Source: Annona cherimola (Eukaryota; Streptophyta; Magnoliopsida; Magnoliales; Annonaceae). Taken from it: 64,000 nt of DNA. Below the pieces are notes generated by a model. That model was not told where the DNA came from. It worked only from the letters and a program-made list of their open reading frames with translations, and did no database searches. A program made the position numbers and the translations under genes. The stretch is taken from contig CM059972.1 in assembly GCA_030490835.1 (NCBI GenBank), positions 86,537,137 to 86,601,136 on the forward strand, given 5' to 3'. The stretch's first letter is position 1, and each line of letters begins with the position of its first letter. Below, one piece after another: positions 48,429 to 61,144 of this stretch.

Positions 48429-51400
48429 TGTGAAACCCTGACCTAAGTAGGAATCATGTATATGCATTTGAATGATTTATGTATGATTAATAAATGAATT
48501 ATTTATAATTTTTATGACTTGTTGCAATTAGGTCAGTGGTTATGAATGTTGTTTAAATTTATCAATTTAAGTCAATGTGGATTAATATGATTGAAGTAAC
48601 ATAATGAGGATGGATAAACATTAGTGTGTCATGAAAAATTTGTTAAATTCCATAATATGATTAATGGAGATTAGGAGACTAATTATAGAGCTAAGTTGGA
48701 AAATATTAGAAAATTCATAACTTGACGCCCGTAAGGCGGATTAAGATGAAATTTGAGGGGAAAGCACATAATTTCGTGCTTAATCACATGGGGAAATTAG
48801 ATTTTGAAAATTTTGATGATAATTGATCATTGCCATCCAAAATTTAAAACGATCATAACTTGAGCTAGAAAGATCGGATTGAGATGAAATTTGAAATGGA
48901 TGGTTAAAATTATGAGATCAAGGTTATGAATGGATTGGATTATGCAAATGATGATGGGTTAAGGCCTGCACGAAATTGGGATCAACACTTTTGACTTTTT
49001 ATCCCAAAAAGTGATTAGCATTTATGTTAAAAATGAGTAAAATAATCAAACGAACAAAGACGAAATTGAGGTATCAAAAGGAGGTAAATTGTAGGGTATT
49101 TTATAAATTATTAAAAATGGAAAAATTTCTGCAATTATCTCATAAATAAATGCTGAATTAAGGAGCTCAAAGTAGCATAGTACATGTGGCATACAAGGGA
49201 TGTCCAAGCAGCCTCCAACTTGGATTTTTGTGAGATATTTTCAAATAAAATATATGCCAAAGTCAGCTGTGGATTAATGTGGGTAAATGTGCATTAAATT
49301 AGAGTGAAATTTGGTGATTAAAAGTAACAAATCCAGACCGTTGAGATGAGATCAAGAAATGGACAACAAGGGTGCATGGAGGAGATGTAGACGGTATGAC
49401 AGCCTTTGGGGAATTTTGTGATCTTTTAATTATCCTAAATTGACCCTAAGTAGGATAATTACTGGGTAATTAAATGGAAATTAATTTGATGCTGCAAAAT
49501 GGTGGAAAAAATTCAAAAAGGCAGCTGGAACAGGGACGTGTACATGGACAGCAAAATGGAGCAACTATGTGGACCGTCCAAACTGCTGATGATTTGATTT
49601 TTTTTTAAATTTTTTAAAAATGCTAAATACATGCCTAATTAGCCTACATTTTAGGGTATATAAATATGCATTAAAAAATGCTGCAAATTAGTTGAAAAAT
49701 TGGAAAAGCAGCTGCTGAAAGTGGATGTGATCAGTGGACAGCTTGGTGGCTAGTTAATGACATGGATAATTGCTGAATTTTTATTTAAGTAAAATATATT
49801 TAAATGGACCACAATTTTCCATATCAGCTAAGGAGATAAATCTGCATTAAAATAAATTCCAGCTACTTCTCAAATGGACGTCCATATGCACATATGTTTG
49901 AAAGTTAGAAAAAATTTCAAGGAGCTTAGCTCCCTTTCCAGAAGTGAACGTCCTCCTCACTCAGAAAGTTTGAAGCCAAGAAAAAGGGGAGGAAAAGGAA
50001 AAGAAAAGAAGAAAATAAGCCAAGGAGATTAGCTTAAGAAGTTGAGCTTAAGTGTTAATCGATCCAAGTAAGTATGCACTTGAGTTTAATTAATTTTTAT
50101 CTAATTTTTCTAACTCAATTTATGAATCATGAATATGATTCATAATGAACTCTTAATGGAGGATTTATGATTCCCTTAATTAGGATATTGAATGAGAATT
50201 TAATGGCAAGTATGCAGTTAAGGGATCAAGTGAAAGGAAATGAAGTTTAGGGTGGATTATGAGCTCTTAAACTAGCTGAAACTTGCTTGAATTTTTGTGT
50301 AATGTTATTGTTTTATTAAGTTGATATGATTACATGATAATTCATGTTTAGATGTTGGATATATGTTGAATTTAGTATGATTTATGAATTTTAGAAGGAA
50401 GGCAATTAGGGTTGCTCTTAAGACCCAAATTTCATGTTAAATGTTGAAAATGATATATGAGGTAGTTTAAATAAATTATGGATGAATTATAGGGTAAAAT
50501 ACCCTAAATTTAGGATACTTTGGATGTGAAAAAGTGCTTAGCAAGGACTTCCCAAAATCGGAATTTAAAGGGTTAATAGGTGGACATCCAAAGTGGTGTA
50601 GAAAGGTACCCTACATATATGAAAAGTTGCTGTTTTATAAGCAACCAATTTATGGACTTTAAATATGTGGAAATACTCTAAATTTGGGTTAATAAAAGGT
50701 TGATTAATTACTGAAATTAATTGATTACAAATTTGTTTAGATTTGAGTATCAAAAGGGACGTTTAAAGTGTAAAAATCGGATCCCAAACTTGCTGTTTTG
50801 GAACCCTGAAATTAGTGGATTAAAAATTCATGAAAATACACTAAATAAAGTGTTAATTAAGGTGTATAATCATGCTGAATTAGGAGCCAAGTTGCTGATT
50901 TGAAAATTTTTTTAAGAAACACATGAATTATGTGTTATGAAATGGTCATATATGAAGAGATGAGTATGATAAAATGATAAATGAGTTATATAAATTGATA
51001 AAATGCTAAAATGCATAAAAATATGATGGAAACACGTGAAATGTATTTTTTTTGGATAACCCCAAAATTTGAGATTAATATATGGGGTCTATGACATTAA
51101 TTAGGTGCTTTAAAATAGGCACGATATGTGAATTATGAAAAATATGTGAAAAATGACAAGTTGAAAGTTTATCACTTCATATGATGGCTAATGAATGATT
51201 AATGAATATGTTATGATATGTACAAGTGTTACCCTAAATATGGGAATTGAATAGGTGATGTAATGAATGGTTGATACATAAATATGTTATGTACATATAC
51301 CGACTTGGGATTCAAGCGGGTTATGAATATTTATAAAAATGGTTTGGAAAACTAAGTGAATGCAAGAAAATGAGATTTTCATGAATGCTATGTCATTCTT

Positions 51401-52517
51401 TCATGCATAGGCAAAGGAAAAGAAAAAGTTGACCCGGAAAGCTCACGTGAACAAGGTAAGCAAGCCAAATTTTCTAAATAATTTTTATTTCTTAAATTAC
51501 TCTTAAATAATTGCAAATGATGTTTTAACTGATTTTATTGGTTTAACAAATGATATTTGAAATTTATTTCTAAGTTCTTTAATGATGACCATTCCTTAGT
51601 TCACTATGTATTGATAATTTATTTACATAACTGCTTTGTTAAATATGAAAATTACTGCTTTATGAAATTATACAAGGAAAATCATGCTAGCATGTCATGG
51701 GTAAATTGATGTGCACAATGCATGAGGTCCATCTTAAAAGTGTAAGTGGACCGATTGTCCCCCTTTGGTGTGACCGAGTTGCTAAGATAGGCCAAGGGCC
51801 AGCGACGCCTCCCTGGATGGGAGAAGATGAAGACGGATGGTCCCTAGCTAGCTCCCATCCGAAGAGATCGTGTTGCATTTCATCTCATTGTCATGATATA
51901 TCCCCGAGGGGGTATAATGTTGCTTTCCAAGATGTTTAACGTAAAAAGGTTTCAGCTCCGCAGGTAGTTGATCGCTTGATAAGTGTCTCTACTGAATGGA
52001 GAGAAACATTTTTAAATAAATATGCTTTTAAATTGATTTGCCTGAAAATATATGTAAAGCTTGCTTATTGTGTGTACAACTCACGTTTTGTTTTTCAAAC
52101 CCATAGATAGGTGAAGAACTGAAACAAACAAGGAGCCGGAACTAAACATGGAGAATTGTGAAACTTGTATAATTTTTTATATGTGTTATTTGTGATTAAT
52201 GGATTGTAATGTGACTTGACATTATATGATCTTATGTGATCTACATGATGATTTGTATTTTATGAACAAGTGATTATGGATGATAGGCATGTTAAGAATT
52301 TTTATGATTATATCTAATACGAAATGTGTGAATTAGGTCAAAGATGACTCTAATGGGCATATGATGAAAAATATTATGGAATAAATTAATAAGGAATTGT
52401 AATTAATTGGATAAATATCCGTTAAATCCCGCCTTGTGACGGGGTAACAATCCTGATCACGTTTACCAGTCGATAGATCCCGAGATAAGGATGTGACGCT
52501 TGGGTTGGGTCGCCACA
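48429..52517 (+). mobile_element. LTR F, ~4.1-kb solo LTR nested in the SIRE-like element, TSD TTATA
   Basis: 4,089 bp from TGTGAAACCC to GGGTCGCCACA, flanked by TTATA at 48424-48428 and 52518-52522. Ends of the form TGTRAxACCC...GGGxCGCxACA and the great length suggest a Ty3/gypsy LTR, perhaps the Tekay/Del chromovirus group; this is inference. A TTGATAAGTGTC block near 51,980 and the 3' end region are shared with LTR D. No coding sequence. Confidence 0.88.
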
Positions 52518-52522
52518 TTATA

Positions 52523-53430
52523 GATCATCCAACTCATCATATCTAGAACAAACGCTACAAGATAAAATGCAATAGGAATAATATGAGTTTATCTTGGTAT
52601 CCATAGATATGTATCTAATGTTCGTACCTTGAATTTTTTTGTATCATCATTTTCCTCTTTGGCTTTATGACAAGCTTTCTTTTCATCTTCTGCAATATCC
52701 ATATAACGTACTCTTGCTCAGTTTGTCGTATCTTCTTCACTCAATGAACTGCTAGAAATTGAGGTAGTATTTTTCTTTATAAGCATTCTTCTAGCTTTGA
52801 GAAAATTTTCTTGTTTTGAATTTTTAAGTCATCCAATATGGTGTATATAATTTGTATATGTCAAACATCACCACGTTTATAATATTTTAAAAATTCTTTT
52901 CTTCTATCCTTCATCTTCTTATATGAGTTGGAATTTTTATTTCTCTCCATATTAGAGTATGAGTTTGATGTGGACTCATTTGAGCTCTCTTTCATACTTT
53001 TGAATGCAATAGCCTTTTTACTTCTATGAGGTTCTCTCTTATTCTAATTAACTCATGAGACATGAGTGAGCTAATCAAGTCATTTACTTTGAGCTTGTCT
53101 AAGTCCTCTACTTCCTCAATAGTTATGACCTTTTGATTTTATAAGTTCAATAATGCTGTAAGTATCTTTATCTGTTGCTTACTTTTAAAATTGATTTTTC
53201 TAAACCTTCAAGAGCATTAGTGATTTTAGAACAACTAGTATACATTTCTGAAATACATTCACTATTTAACATGCGAGAGCTCTCAAAATCACTAACAATG
53301 ATGTTCCATTTAGTTTCCTTTACTTGGGATGAACTTCATAAATAGAAACCAGCTTATCCCATATCTCCTTAGCTGTTGTACATGAAGAAACTCTATCAAA
53401 TTTTGTAGTAATCAATGCATAAAATAAATA
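52523..53430 (-). pseudogene. SIRE-like element, gag 5' part
   Basis: The minus strand reads FYALITTKFDRVSSCTTAKEIWDKLVSIYE at the right end, a clear UBN2 gag domain. Broken text with KSILK, then MKDRRKEFLKYYKRGDV and a Ser/Asn-rich part, follows to the insertion of LTR F. Many stops. Confidence 0.75.
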
Positions 53431-54050
53431 AATTTAAAAACTACATTTTACAACATGTAATTAATTTTCCTTGGAAGCTCCTTACTGTGTGAAGAAATGA
53501 TCTTGTAAGCTCATTTGAAGTAGCAACACTTTGAAACTTCTATAGTTGTTCAAATGATTTTAATACTATTGAATATTGAAAGGTGTAAGCTCATTTTGTA
53601 TTTTAACCTCTTCTCACATTTATACTTCAATGATATTTATAAACGAGAGAAAGATCTAGCTGTTGGAGTAGTGGTTGGGATGCATTTAATGCTCCAAAAT
53701 TCAAAATTTTTGATCGTTACAATGTGAAGTCGCAAGTGTAATCAACTTAGAGTGCAACTTCACTCAAGTCACATGTGCAGGTGGAGTCAACTTGGGGTAA
53801 GACTTTCCTAAGGTCGCAGATGAAGTCAACATAGGCCGAGACTTTACTTTGCTTAACATCTTATCTCTAGACTTGAGCTCTTGAAATTTAATTTATCTTT
53901 CATTTTTATCCTTATATACATAATTAGAGACATAATATCTGAGTATAGTTATACATATTTATTAGATTCTTTTTAATATTATTTTAGTAGCTTATTAATC
54001 TTCAAAATCAAATTAATATTTCTTAAAGCAAGCATATAATTTACGCACAT

Positions 54051-54524
54051 GATTGTGTTTCATATACAAGGAGATTCATCTATTTATGAAGATGAAATGA
54101 AATCTTGAGATATAGACATATAGGCTGCAAATGGATTTTTAGAAAGAAATTAAAAGTTGATTATTCAATTCATAAATTTAAAGTTATGTTACTAGTTAAG
54201 GGGTTTAGAGAAAAAGAAGGTACATATTTATTTAACACCTATACTCTGGTAGCTATCAACTACTAGATTATTGATAGCCTTGACTTTAATCTATCATCTT
54301 CAAATCCAAATGGATGTAAAAAAATTTCTTTTCTAAATGAATATTTAGATCAAACAAAACTAAAGGACTTACAATGCTAGACAAGAAATGATAATTTGCA
54401 AATTAATAATATCCTTGTATGATTTAAAATAGGCACTTAAGGAATGACATAAAAACTTTGATCGGATCATATTATAAATGAGTTTAAATTAAATTAATTA
54501 GATAAATATATTTATAATAAATTT
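54051..54524 (+). pseudogene. Old copia element: first part of reverse transcriptase
   Basis: Readable in shifted frames: KLMLLVKGFREKEG-like text, TYTLVAINY, LTLIYHLQIQMDVKKFLF and YGLK-ALKEWHKNFDRI. This is the copia RT order from the start to just before the YVDD region. Confidence 0.8.
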
Positions 54525-54529
54525 GCTAC

Positions 54530-57500
54530 TGTTGGAAACATGTGAAAAATAAGCCAAGTCTATGTTTTGAAGATTAACAAATCAATTTGAGTAAGTTTTG
54601 GTTACTAACATGTTTATGGAAATGATTAAAGATTATACAAATGAAGAAAATGAAGCATGACAGGTTAAGTCGATTTCCAAGTCGACTCAGGCATCGACTT
54701 AGGCCAAGTTGATCCCCAAGTCGACTCCAGCATCGACTTCGACTCGTCATCTCTGTCCAGAGTTGAAATCGAGGAGCAAAGCTGCTAAAGTCGCATCCCA
54801 AGTCGACTCCGCATGCGACTTGGGTGAAGTCGCAGACCAAGTCGACTTCAGCTTCGACTTCAATGCGGAACTTGCAGATCAAGACGGTTCAATGCTAGAT
54901 TCAAGTGAAGATGAAGGCCAAGTCAACTCAAACACTCAAATGAAAATCAAATGAAGTCCGGAGCAAGCAAAGTTGCATATTTTCATGGAGAATCGAGATC
55001 ATACACTTGGACCTCTCTTATGCACTCCAATATTCAAGGATTCAAGACTCAAGACATGGAATCAAATGTTTTTAAGATAGAAGAAACATAAAGAGTCTTA
55101 AGTTACATAAAATGGTGGAAGAACAATCAAACATGAAGAAATTCAAGTAAGCAAGGCATTCCAAAGAATTTCAAGTCTAACTAAGCAAGCTGAGGAAGTG
55201 AAGTCGCACCCGAAGTCGACTTCACCTGCGACTTGGGTCAAGTCGAAAACCAAGTCAACCTAGACTGGAACTTGAAGAAGCTACGGACAGCCGAAGTCGC
55301 ATCCGAAGTCGACTCAATCTGTGTAATACCCGCAATTTTTATATTGCAACCCATAAGTACGTGGCATATATAAATGAAAATTTTGGGCCATGAAATTAAT
55401 AAAATTAGAATTTTATTAATGGCCTAAAATTATAAAGTAAGAAAAGGAAGAATTAATAAATAAAAAAATGACGAGTTAGTGTGTTAATGTTGAATGGAAT
55501 AATAATAAAATGTATTATTTATTTTTAGATTAATTAATGAATTTCAATCAAATGGTTTAATTTAAGTGATTAATGGATTTAAATTGCTTAAATTAGTAAA
55601 TGACCATGATTTAATGATTTTAAATAAGTATTATGAATTCAAATCACAAGATTTTAAATAACATGATTTATGACATATATTAATAGGATATTTAAAAAAA
55701 TAAAATAAAAAAAATAGTATGAAGGGTAGCCGCACGTGTGTACGTGCGGACTACCTTAAGAGGGGCCACCAAAAGGCAGCCCCTTTTCTCCCACGCGCAA
55801 ACAGAGGGAGAAAACGAGAGAGGGGAGAGGAGAGAGAAGAAAGAAAGAGGAGGAGAAGAGAAGGAGAAGAAGAAGAGGAGAAGAGAAGGGAAGGAGAGGA
55901 GAGAGAGAAGGGAGGAGCCTGCCGCCGTTGCTGCCCGTCGCTGCTGCCGCCGCCGTCGCCGTCCAACCGTCGCCGGTGACCGGAGGTAAGAGAGAAAGAT
56001 GAGTTTTTATTTATTTTCGAAATTTCTTTCCAATCATGAAAAAAAATCATGGGGCTTTTGTTTAATATGGGTAGATCTATAAGAATGAATGGAGAAATTG
56101 TAAGAAAGGAGGAGGAAATTCGAATCCATAGCTACGGTGACTTGGGGTTTTGAAATTTCTACCTAAAATGGGTAGGAATCAGGGGGGGTTTTTGTAGATT
56201 CATGTATATCTTTATTTTGGGAGCCAAATAATGTATATAGAATGTGAAAATTAAATCCTATGCTTGAATCCGAAATTTCAAGAGTTGAAAAGCTTTAATA
56301 TTTTTGCTCCAAATTGCTATATAATGTATTTAAATGATGCTGGGATGTAGTATTTGTAAAATTACATGTATAATATTGGACAGGAAAGGAAATTAAAAAT
56401 TTCTATCATACCTTGAACATGGGGACGCCCTAAAAACGTGGGCTAAGCATAGGGCTTTTATATTATTTATGTATGGGATGATTTATAAATAATTTTGAAC
56501 CCATTCGGATGTGGAAATGGGTGGAAAAAAAATAAGATAGGTGGGTATATATGTTACGGGTATGTCTTGTTGCTTGTAAATAATAAGTTTAGTAATTTAA
56601 TAATATATGGACATGGATTTAGATCAAAATGTGTATATTAAAGCCAAAATGTAGACATATATGCTAAATGGAATTGGGTAGTTAGGAAATTTATATGGAG
56701 GTATGAGTTTTGTTTTAAGTAAATATGTACGGGGTGAATTTTATATCACTTTGGTGTCAAATAGATGTAAAATAAATAAATAAATAAAAATGAATGATTG
56801 GGTAACAGTTATATGACATGTACATGAATGGTTGAAGGGTTAAAAAAATGTTAAACTTGTTGTATGTAAGTCATGTGAAAATGAAAGGGAGTAAAATCTC
56901 TTAATTTTAAAGCTTAAAACCCTCTCATCTAATTTGCCAAAGTTGGGCAATGTATGGGTGATGAATTTGGGTTTAAAAGTGGCTCCTAAATGATTAATTT
57001 TAATTTTAGGAGCATGATATACAATTTATTTATGATAAACGGGTTGTGGTTAAGCAAGATTGTAATTATTAAATATATATACTTAAGAATTTCAAGTGAG
57101 CCTAAATGAAGGTTAAATTTAGGCATGAACATATATGATGAATTTGGCTATAGTAAATGGGTTATAATTATTATTTAAAAAAAAAAGTATAATACATATG
57201 AATGATGATGGAATGATAAATTATAAATTAGATAAATGGAAGTAAAAGGAAGTTGAGGAAATCCCAACTATTAAATTGAGATTATGAGCTTGGATATTAA
57301 ATTTTAGGCATTTGATTATTATATTTATATAATTATGATTAGTTTACTGATTAGATGATAAGGTATTATATGTTAAGTTACGAGTGTTGAGATTTAAGTG
57401 AAATAACCTAGTTAATGGGTTGTTTGGCCATGAAACGAAATTTATTAGATTAACTCATATGCTTTCTGTAGAAAGGAAATAAAATTAAAACGAAGTGAAA

Positions 57501-60323
57501 TAAATGATGTATTTTAAGCAAGTGAGAGAGTTAAATAAGAGTAAAATGAAATGAATTATGAAATTGAGGAGCATGTTGGGTAATTTAAAATGTCAAGTTA
57601 GTTAAGTTATTTTTCAATGGGTGTTTAAGATTTAATGGTTATGTTTTGAAGGGAAGTGGAAAAAAAAAGGACTAAACCAAGATTTTAAATAAAATGGAAG
57701 GAAATAAGATATATTTTTGGGTAAAATAAGGTTAGTAGTTAATACGTCAAATGATCTTAATTGTTATTAAATAGTTAAACTGAATTATATAATTGAGGTT
57801 TTAAAGAAAGAAATGTAAGTAATAGGGAACCCAATGAATGTGTCAATGTGGGTAACCCTATTATGTGTAAATGAGATTTAAGTTGCAGTAGATGAAATTA
57901 CTGTTTGATGATATGAGTTTTATGGAAATAAAATGAAAATGGAATATACTGACTTTTAAGTTGTACAAATAGTGGTAGAAGCTATACTGAGCTTATATAT
58001 TGTGTTATGTATAAAGTTAAGATTTGAATTATTATTATTAGTTAAGTATTAAATGCAAAGCTAATGCAATTTATAAGCTTATTCAAATGCGTGTTAAATT
58101 TGGGATGGTATGAAGGTTTAAATAGCTTGGAAAGTAAGAAATTTCAGATTCGGTTCAAGTTTAGGTGTAAAGGGTATTTCAAGGGTAGTTAGCTTGTAAG
58201 GTTATGGGTCATCCAATTTGAAAGTGTGGTTAAAGTAAAAAGGAGTTAGGAACTTTGGATAAGGAGATTTCAAGTTCATGAATACTTGAATTCCATGTCC
58301 AAAAGTCTTGAAAAAAAAATGTAGTTAGATGCATAATTAATCATGGAATAAGTATTTGTGATGGGTGAAATAATGCTTAGATGTATTCTTTGTTGGCTAT
58401 AATAGGAAGGGGTAAAGAAAAGATGAAGGAAAGTAGAAAGGAAAAATGGAGGAATGCTAAAGGGAAGAGGTAAGCAAGCTCTTCAAAATTCTTTTTGTTC
58501 AAAAGAATTTTATGATAAGAAAAATCTGTTCTCGCCTTTTTATTTCAAGCGAGTATGTTTTATTTAAATGTTTCTTTAAATTGACATGCATTGAAAAGGT
58601 ACTTAGGGATGGCCATTACCCTGTGCATAGGTTTTACAACAATAATGTGTACTTGAAAGATTTGTTTTCAACGTGATTTTCATGTACAAACCCTGCTATC
58701 ATGTTGAGTTGGCGAAACTCAATTCATGTCATAAATGCATATGATGCACGTGTGAATGAAACTCATGCATGAGGCTTTGTCAAGGTTGTAATTGGACAGG
58801 TAGTCCGTCCTTGGCGTTGCCTGGTCGGTGCGTCCGACGTATGGGGCGGGTGATCACTTGATAAGTGTCATCTGCCAAACGATGGATAAGTCATGGAAGG
58901 ATGCATGTGTGTGCATTCATCTCATCGTCACACATGCATAATGAGATTTTAAGAGTTTTATGATTTTGGTTAATGCCACAGGTTTTGAACAGTACGTATT
59001 TTTAAATGCTTGCTTACTGAGTATTTTATACTCATTGTTTTTAACTAATCAGTGAGTGCAGATGATGCAGATTTGATGGAAGGGCCTTTACTGCTAGTTG
59101 AGCAGTGAAGGTATGATTTTTAATATTTTTGATGAGTTTGGATTCATGAGATTGTAATTATTATAAATGTGAGTGTATTATATTTGAATTGTTTTATATG
59201 AATGTTAAATGTAATAATTAGCTTCCTATGTGAAGTATGATTTTATAAGGGTGAGATTAGATGAATTTAAGTAGTTGTGAATGAATGTAATAGAGAATGC
59301 TAGATTATGTAATGTCTATCAGGTTTTGTAATCGCCCAAATGTCTTAACTATAGACGGCATGCTGCCGGATTTTAGTTAAGAAAATAGAATCAATGTAGG
59401 TTCAGAAGAAAAGAAAAAAAAAATTCAAGCTAATTTCTCGACAAATTAGGAAAAGCTTCCGCTCATGTAAGCAATGAAACTTCGGTTTCATTCACGAGTT
59501 TCACCACTTAAAATGATCCTGGAGTAAGGTTCCGCGACTAAGCGGGTAGCGCGCCCACGGGTCGGGGGCGCTACAATCTGCGACTTGGGCGAAGTCGCAC
59601 CCGAAGTCGACTCCACCTGCGACTTGGGTCGCAACGGTCGGAAATTTTTTGAACGTTGGCGCATTAAATGCGCGCCACCTACTTCCAAACGTTCGGATTC
59701 CCTCACAAATTATATAAGGCATTCAATATGAACCTAGAGGGTAGCTGAGAATTCATTGAATGAGCATAACTCCCATCTCTAAGAGCATTAAGTGATCAAG
59801 CCAACATCTAGAAGAAGAACTTTGCTTTCAAAGCCTACGCTACAAGTTCTTCTCTGCGCCAAATCTGCCTCTACACACCAGTAACGTGTAGAAACTTTCT
59901 TTTACTTTCTCTTGTTGTATTAAACTTGATTTAGTTTGTGTAACTAAGATCAAGTGTAAGCAAAGTAATGTGTGATTGGAGTGGAACTCGTCACCTACTT
60001 GTGCTGTGAATTGTTGATGCCCCCTAGAGCTGGAATTTAGAAGAGAGCAGTGACTCTAGTTGTATTTGTAAAATACATAGTGGAACCCAAGTCACAAGAG
60101 TTGTGAGCTTGGAAGAGTGGAGTAGGGAAGGTTGCCCGAACCACTATAAAAATCTTGATTGTTGATTTTTATTTCTGCTCTCAGCACTATATTGCTTTCC
60201 ATTTGCTTCTTCATAAAGAGGACTAGATTAATCCGAGGTAAAATTTCTGTTTAAGTTGAAAAATTTTAAATACCCAATTCACCCCTCCTCTCTTGGGTAA
60301 TTGTCATTAACTCGGGACCAACA
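54530..60323 (+). mobile_element. Solo LTR C (copia), TSD GCTAC, interrupted by LTR D
   Basis: TGTTGGAAACATG ... GGGACCAACA, flanked by GCTAC at 54525-54529 and 60324-60328. Without the nested insertion it is about 1.54 kb and closely similar to LTR A, lacking some of its AAGTCG/CGACTT units. It interrupts the copia RT codons (KFATSRCVIIFLYV across the join). Confidence 0.93.
55322..59575 (+). mobile_element. LTR D, 4.25-kb solo LTR nested in LTR C, TSD ATCTG
   Basis: TGTAATACCCGC ... GGGGGCGCTACA, flanked by ATCTG at 55317-55321 and 59576-59580. Same class as LTR F by ends, length and the GATCACTTGATAAGTGTC block at 58,850. A strong hairpin at 55725-55755 precedes a purine-rich GAGA tract and a GCCGCC-rich segment ending CGGAGGTAAGAG, which looks like a transcribed leader with a splice donor. 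Frames in 55,719-55,989 are low-complexity and not called as genes. Confidence 0.92.
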
Positions 60324-60328
60324 GCTAC

Positions 60329-60613
60329 TAGTAGATGTGTTATTATTTTTCTATATGTGAATCGTATACTCGTTTTTTATGTTTGAGATTATTAAAAAAA
60401 TTAAAAGGTTTTGTCAATTAATTTTGACATGAAAGATGTGGGTATTTCTAATGTTATTCTTGATATCAAAATTATTAAAGATGATAATGTAGTCTCTTTT
60501 CCAATTTCATTACATTAAGAAGATACTAAGTAGTTGAACCATTTTGATAATGATATTCTTAAATTCTTTTTGATCCCAAGTTATGTAAAAATAATAATAA
60601 ATCTGTAGATTAA
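60329..60613 (+). pseudogene. Old copia element: reverse transcriptase, second part
   Basis: CVIIFLYV (the copia YVDD strand, catalytic residues lost), INFDMKDVG, NVILDIKIIKDDN and LNHFDND follow the normal RT order. It ends at KSVD, where the TRIM is inserted. Confidence 0.85.
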
Positions 60614-61139
60614 TATAATGCATGGACCTAGAAAATGATCTTAGACTTTTAGGTTATAGGTCTCATAATATGATATTGTCTGCTTTGGCTTGGTAGCTTA
60701 GCTGCAAAGTTTTAAAATATGTTACACCATATTTAACCTAAGACCCACATATAAATCCCTAGGAACTATCTTTTCTTTTTATGTGGAATTTGATTCTTGG
60801 CTATTACAAGTTTACCAACTTTTGCCTAAATCGTCATGAATTACAACTCAACTTTGGGCTTCTACCTATAGCCTTAGCTTTCACTAGATTAACTCTTTGG
60901 CTCTTCGAATCACATCTACTAAAGGGGGCATACTTTGATAGCACTTGTAATGCATAAGCCTAAAAAAGAAAAAAATCTTAGATTTGTGGGCTATGAGTCC
61001 CATAATATGATATTATTTACTTTGGTTTAGTAACTCAATTGTACAATTTTAAAATATATCACAAAATTTAACCTAATATCACTTATAAACCCCAAAAACT
61101 CTCCTTTTTTTATGCGCAATTCAATTTTGAGTCATCGTA
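60614..61139 (-). mobile_element. TRIM element 1 (526 bp)
   Basis: Terminal direct repeats 60614-60808 (195 bp) and 60946-61139, each beginning T-RTAATGCAT..CCTA-AAAA, with 137 bp between. The right repeat is bordered inside by ACTTTGATAGCA (60932-60943), a decayed complement of the initiator-Met tRNA primer site, which sets minus orientation. The target duplication is ATTAA at 60609-60613 and CTTAA at 61140-61144. Removing element and one copy restores the copia text KSVD-x-LEYDKVIENLIYVI. Confidence 0.8.
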
Positions 61140-61144
61140 CTTAA

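Larger units (their letters stand above)
45834..54045 (-). mobile_element. Gag-only SIRE-like copia element, TSD CACAT
   Basis: Flanked by CACAT at 45829-45833 and 54046-54050. The 3' LTR is 45834-46994 (minus strand TGTAGATCATATG ... GGGACGAACA). The 5' LTR, about 53430-54045, has lost its inner ~490 bp together with the primer-binding site and the start of gag; its first base pair is mutated (CG for TG). A polypurine tract TCAAAAAGGATGAGAT lies just inside the 3' LTR (46995-47010). Internal sequence, apart from a nested 4.1-kb LTR, is only about 2.3 kb and shows gag but no pol. Confidence 0.85.

Noticed and set aside
55719..55989. Glu/Arg-rich frames and their antisense
   Set aside because: Purine-rich and GCC-rich leader of LTR D; low complexity, several overlapping frames.
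41090..60323. LTR A and LTR C as the two ends of a single large retrotransposon
   Set aside because: Each has its own matching 5-bp duplication (GATGA and GCTAC), and copia codons continue on both sides of each.
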